A stretch of DNA of 7,052 nucleotides. Origin: JBHIBA01 sp046758845. Lineage in GTDB: Bacteria > UBA8248 > JACPRG01 > G963555815. The DNA lies in NCBI GenBank assembly GCA_046758845.1, contig JBHIBA010000249.1, positions 1-7,052 on the forward strand. The letters run 5' to 3'. This document shows, piece by piece, positions 5,899 to 7,052 of this stretch (position 1 is the first letter of the stretch; the number at the start of each line of letters is the position of its first letter). The notes beneath the pieces are model-generated. The model made no database searches. It had not been told where the DNA came from and worked only from the letters and a program-made list of their open reading frames with translations. The position numbers and the translations under genes are program-made.

Positions 5899-6891
5899 TT
5901 AGTTGGGGCGAGGCTTGGGGATAAACGGGACCTTGATCTTCCCGTCGAGGATGTCCTGGCGTATGCGCATCACCTTGTCTTTGACCGATTGGGCGATTGG
6001 GCCGCGGATCTCGGAGATGTCGGTCACCCCCGTCTTCATGTTGTACCTGACGACCCCGGGAACGAATTTCCCCGTCTTCAGATACTTCTCGACCTCTTGG
6101 AGCCACATGCCGCCCCAATCCACGAGGTGGGTGGCGACCACCGCCTTGGGCGCCTGGTGCCGCTGGTCCATCCCCCAGCCGATGGCCATGACACCTTTGT
6201 CGCCCGCCGCTTGGACAACCCCCGCTCCCGCATGGTCCGCGACGTGGTAGAGCACGTCGGCCCCCGCACTGATGTGGGCCAGGGCGGCCTCTTTCCCCTT
6301 GGAGATGTCCTCAAACGTGCTGATGTACGAGACGATGGCCTTGGCACAGGGGTTGGTAGCCTTGACGCCCTCCCGGAACCCCTCCAGTTGGGACACGATG
6401 GGGGGGAAAGGGAACCCGCCGACGATTCCGATTCGGTTCTTCTTGGTGATGAGCCCGGCGAGTGCGCCCGCCACGTAGGCTCCCTCGCGCGCCGCCGGTT
6501 GGAGGCTTACGACGTTGGGAACCTTGCCGTCCACATTATGGTTGGCGGCGGTCACGAAGAACTTGGTCTTCGGGTATTTCTTGGCGATCTTCATGACGGG
6601 GTCGCCGAACTCGAAGCCGTGGCCGACGACGACTTCATATCCCTGGGCGGCGTAGCTGGAGAGAGTGGAGACGAACTTGGGCGGCATGGTCAGCTCAGAG
6701 AATGCGGTCTTGACCCCCATGCTCTTGCGGATTCTCTCCAGGCCGCTGTAGGCGCTCTGATTGAACCCGTTGTCGCTGATGGTCCCCGGCAGGACCAGGG
6801 CCACCCTTTTTTGTGCCCAAGCCGGGCCTCCCGCCAGGATTGCGACGATCAGAAAAACAACGGCAGATAATGTGACGAATAACCGTTTCAT
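5899..6891 (-). CDS. BMP/PnrA-family periplasmic substrate-binding protein
   Basis: This is a 330-aa protein with a Sec signal peptide (MKR, a hydrophobic core at about residues 5-21, AWA cleavage after residue 26) and no lipobox cysteine, so it should be a soluble periplasmic protein and not a lipoprotein. Family features in order are RVALVLPGTISDNGFNQSAYSGLE (29-52), GYEVVVGHGFEFGDPV near 84-99, AAREGAYVAGALAGLITKK near 133-151, IGIVGGFPFPPI, and ADVLYHVADHAGAGVVQAA at 211-229. The hinge/pocket segment AIGWGMDQ at 236-243 differs from the G-V-D-S-D-Q form I recall in nucleoside-binding PnrA-type members. Members bind purine nucleosides or related ligands and hand them to a YufOPQ-type importer. 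The ATG at 6891 is chosen because GGGGGGAAAG precedes it and the signal peptide then has normal length; another ATG 15 nt upstream would consume that purine block. It is the first gene of the operon. The ligand is inferred as a purine or similar heterocycle from the downstream deaminase. Confidence 0.92.
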   Translation of the reverse strand: MKRLFVTLSAVVFLIVAILAGGPAWAQKRVALVLPGTISDNGFNQSAYSGLERIRKSMGVKTAFSELTMPPKFVSTLSSYAAQGYEVVVGHGFEFGDPVMKIAKKYPKTKFFVTAANHNVDGKVPNVVSLQPAAREGAYVAGALAGLITKKNRIGIVGGFPFPPIVSQLEGFREGVKATNPCAKAIVSYISTFEDISKGKEAALAHISAGADVLYHVADHAGAGVVQAAGDKGVMAIGWGMDQRHQAPKAVVATHLVDWGGMWLQEVEKYLKTGKFVPGVVRYNMKTGVTDISEIRGPIAQSVKDKVMRIRQDILDGKIKVPFIPKPRPN

Positions 6892-6894
6892 GTT

Positions 6895-6904
6895 CTTTCC
6901 CCCC
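6895..6904 (-). promoter_or_regulatory. Ribosome binding site of the binding-protein gene
   Basis: The minus strand reads GGGGGGAAAG, then AAC, then ATG at 6891. This purine-rich block is a plausible Shine-Dalgarno region for the 6891 start and would be inside the coding sequence if the upstream ATG at 6906 were used. Confidence 0.5.
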
Positions 6905-6933
6905 ATTCATGGCCCTTCCAAGTGGGTGGAGAA

Positions 6934-6960
6934 GGAAAGGAATCGGTCCGACTTCCTTCC
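6934..6960 (-). promoter_or_regulatory. Quasi-palindromic leader hairpin upstream of the binding-protein gene
   Basis: On the minus strand GGAAGGAAGTC (6960-6950) can pair with GATTCCTTTCC (6944-6934) around a 5-nt loop GGACC. The 11 positions include one mismatch and two G-T wobbles. The wobbles favour pairing of the minus-strand RNA over the plus strand. It ends about 43 nt before the ATG at 6891. It could be a leader hairpin or an operator-like palindrome; no T-run follows. Confidence 0.35.
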
Positions 6961-7008
6961 CTCGCGTCCTCAGATTGCGAATCCGCCGGTTGAATGATTT
7001 TCTCGCGC

Positions 7009-7037
7009 ATTCTCGGACAAATCGGCCGTCACTTCAA
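7009..7037 (-). promoter_or_regulatory. Weak sigma-70 promoter candidate for the operon
   Basis: The minus strand has TTGAAG (7037-7032), a 17-nt spacer and GAGAAT (7014-7009), each matching four of six consensus positions. It would place transcription start near 7000, about 110 nt before the ATG at 6891, with the leader hairpin inside the transcript. The match is modest, and the true promoter may lie beyond the window. Confidence 0.25.
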
Positions 7038-7052
7038 TCGGAAAACCTCAGC

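Noticed and set aside
1..7052. Insertion sequence, CRISPR array, phage or defence system
   Set aside because: No transposase, repeat-spacer array, integrase, terminal repeats or defence domain was seen. The content is a coherent transport and catabolic locus.

Overview
The window is GC-rich and tightly packed, and every convincing gene lies on the minus strand. Both periplasmic binding proteins have Sec-type signal peptides without a lipobox cysteine. This fits a Gram-negative-type bacterium, such as a soil or sediment proteobacterium or a Rokubacteria/NC10-like lineage. The taxon is inference only, because no rRNA or other phylogenetic marker is present.

Reading in the direction of transcription (high to low coordinates), the main unit is a five-gene operon: a BMP/PnrA-type periplasmic binding protein (5899-6891), a double-domain ATP-binding protein (4261-5808), two permeases of the branched-chain/sugar-type family (3176-4261 and 2257-3192), and a subtype-III amidohydrolase closest to 8-oxoguanine deaminases and atrazine-chlorohydrolase-like enzymes (881-2245). 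The last four genes overlap or are spaced by 11 nt or less, and a candidate terminator follows at 816-844. The simplest reading is an uptake system for a purine nucleoside, nucleobase or similar heterocycle, with a cytoplasmic deaminase as the first catabolic step.

A 90-nt gap separates the binding-protein gene from the ATPase gene. It holds a perfect 14-bp inverted repeat with a 3-nt loop, which probably sets the excess of binding protein over the membrane components. Upstream of the binding-protein gene, 6892-7052 holds a quasi-palindromic leader hairpin and a weak promoter candidate.

At the low-coordinate end (1-500) is the N-terminal part of a second binding protein, of the NMT1/THI5 (SsuA/ThiY-like) type. 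It appears to start its own transcription unit, with a candidate promoter and a good ribosome binding site. The 380-nt stretch between the two units has no convincing gene.

No mobile element, CRISPR array, RNA gene or clearly new system was found. The points most worth following up are the substrate pairing between transporter and deaminase, the unusual ligand-pocket motif of the BMP protein, and the intercistronic hairpin.
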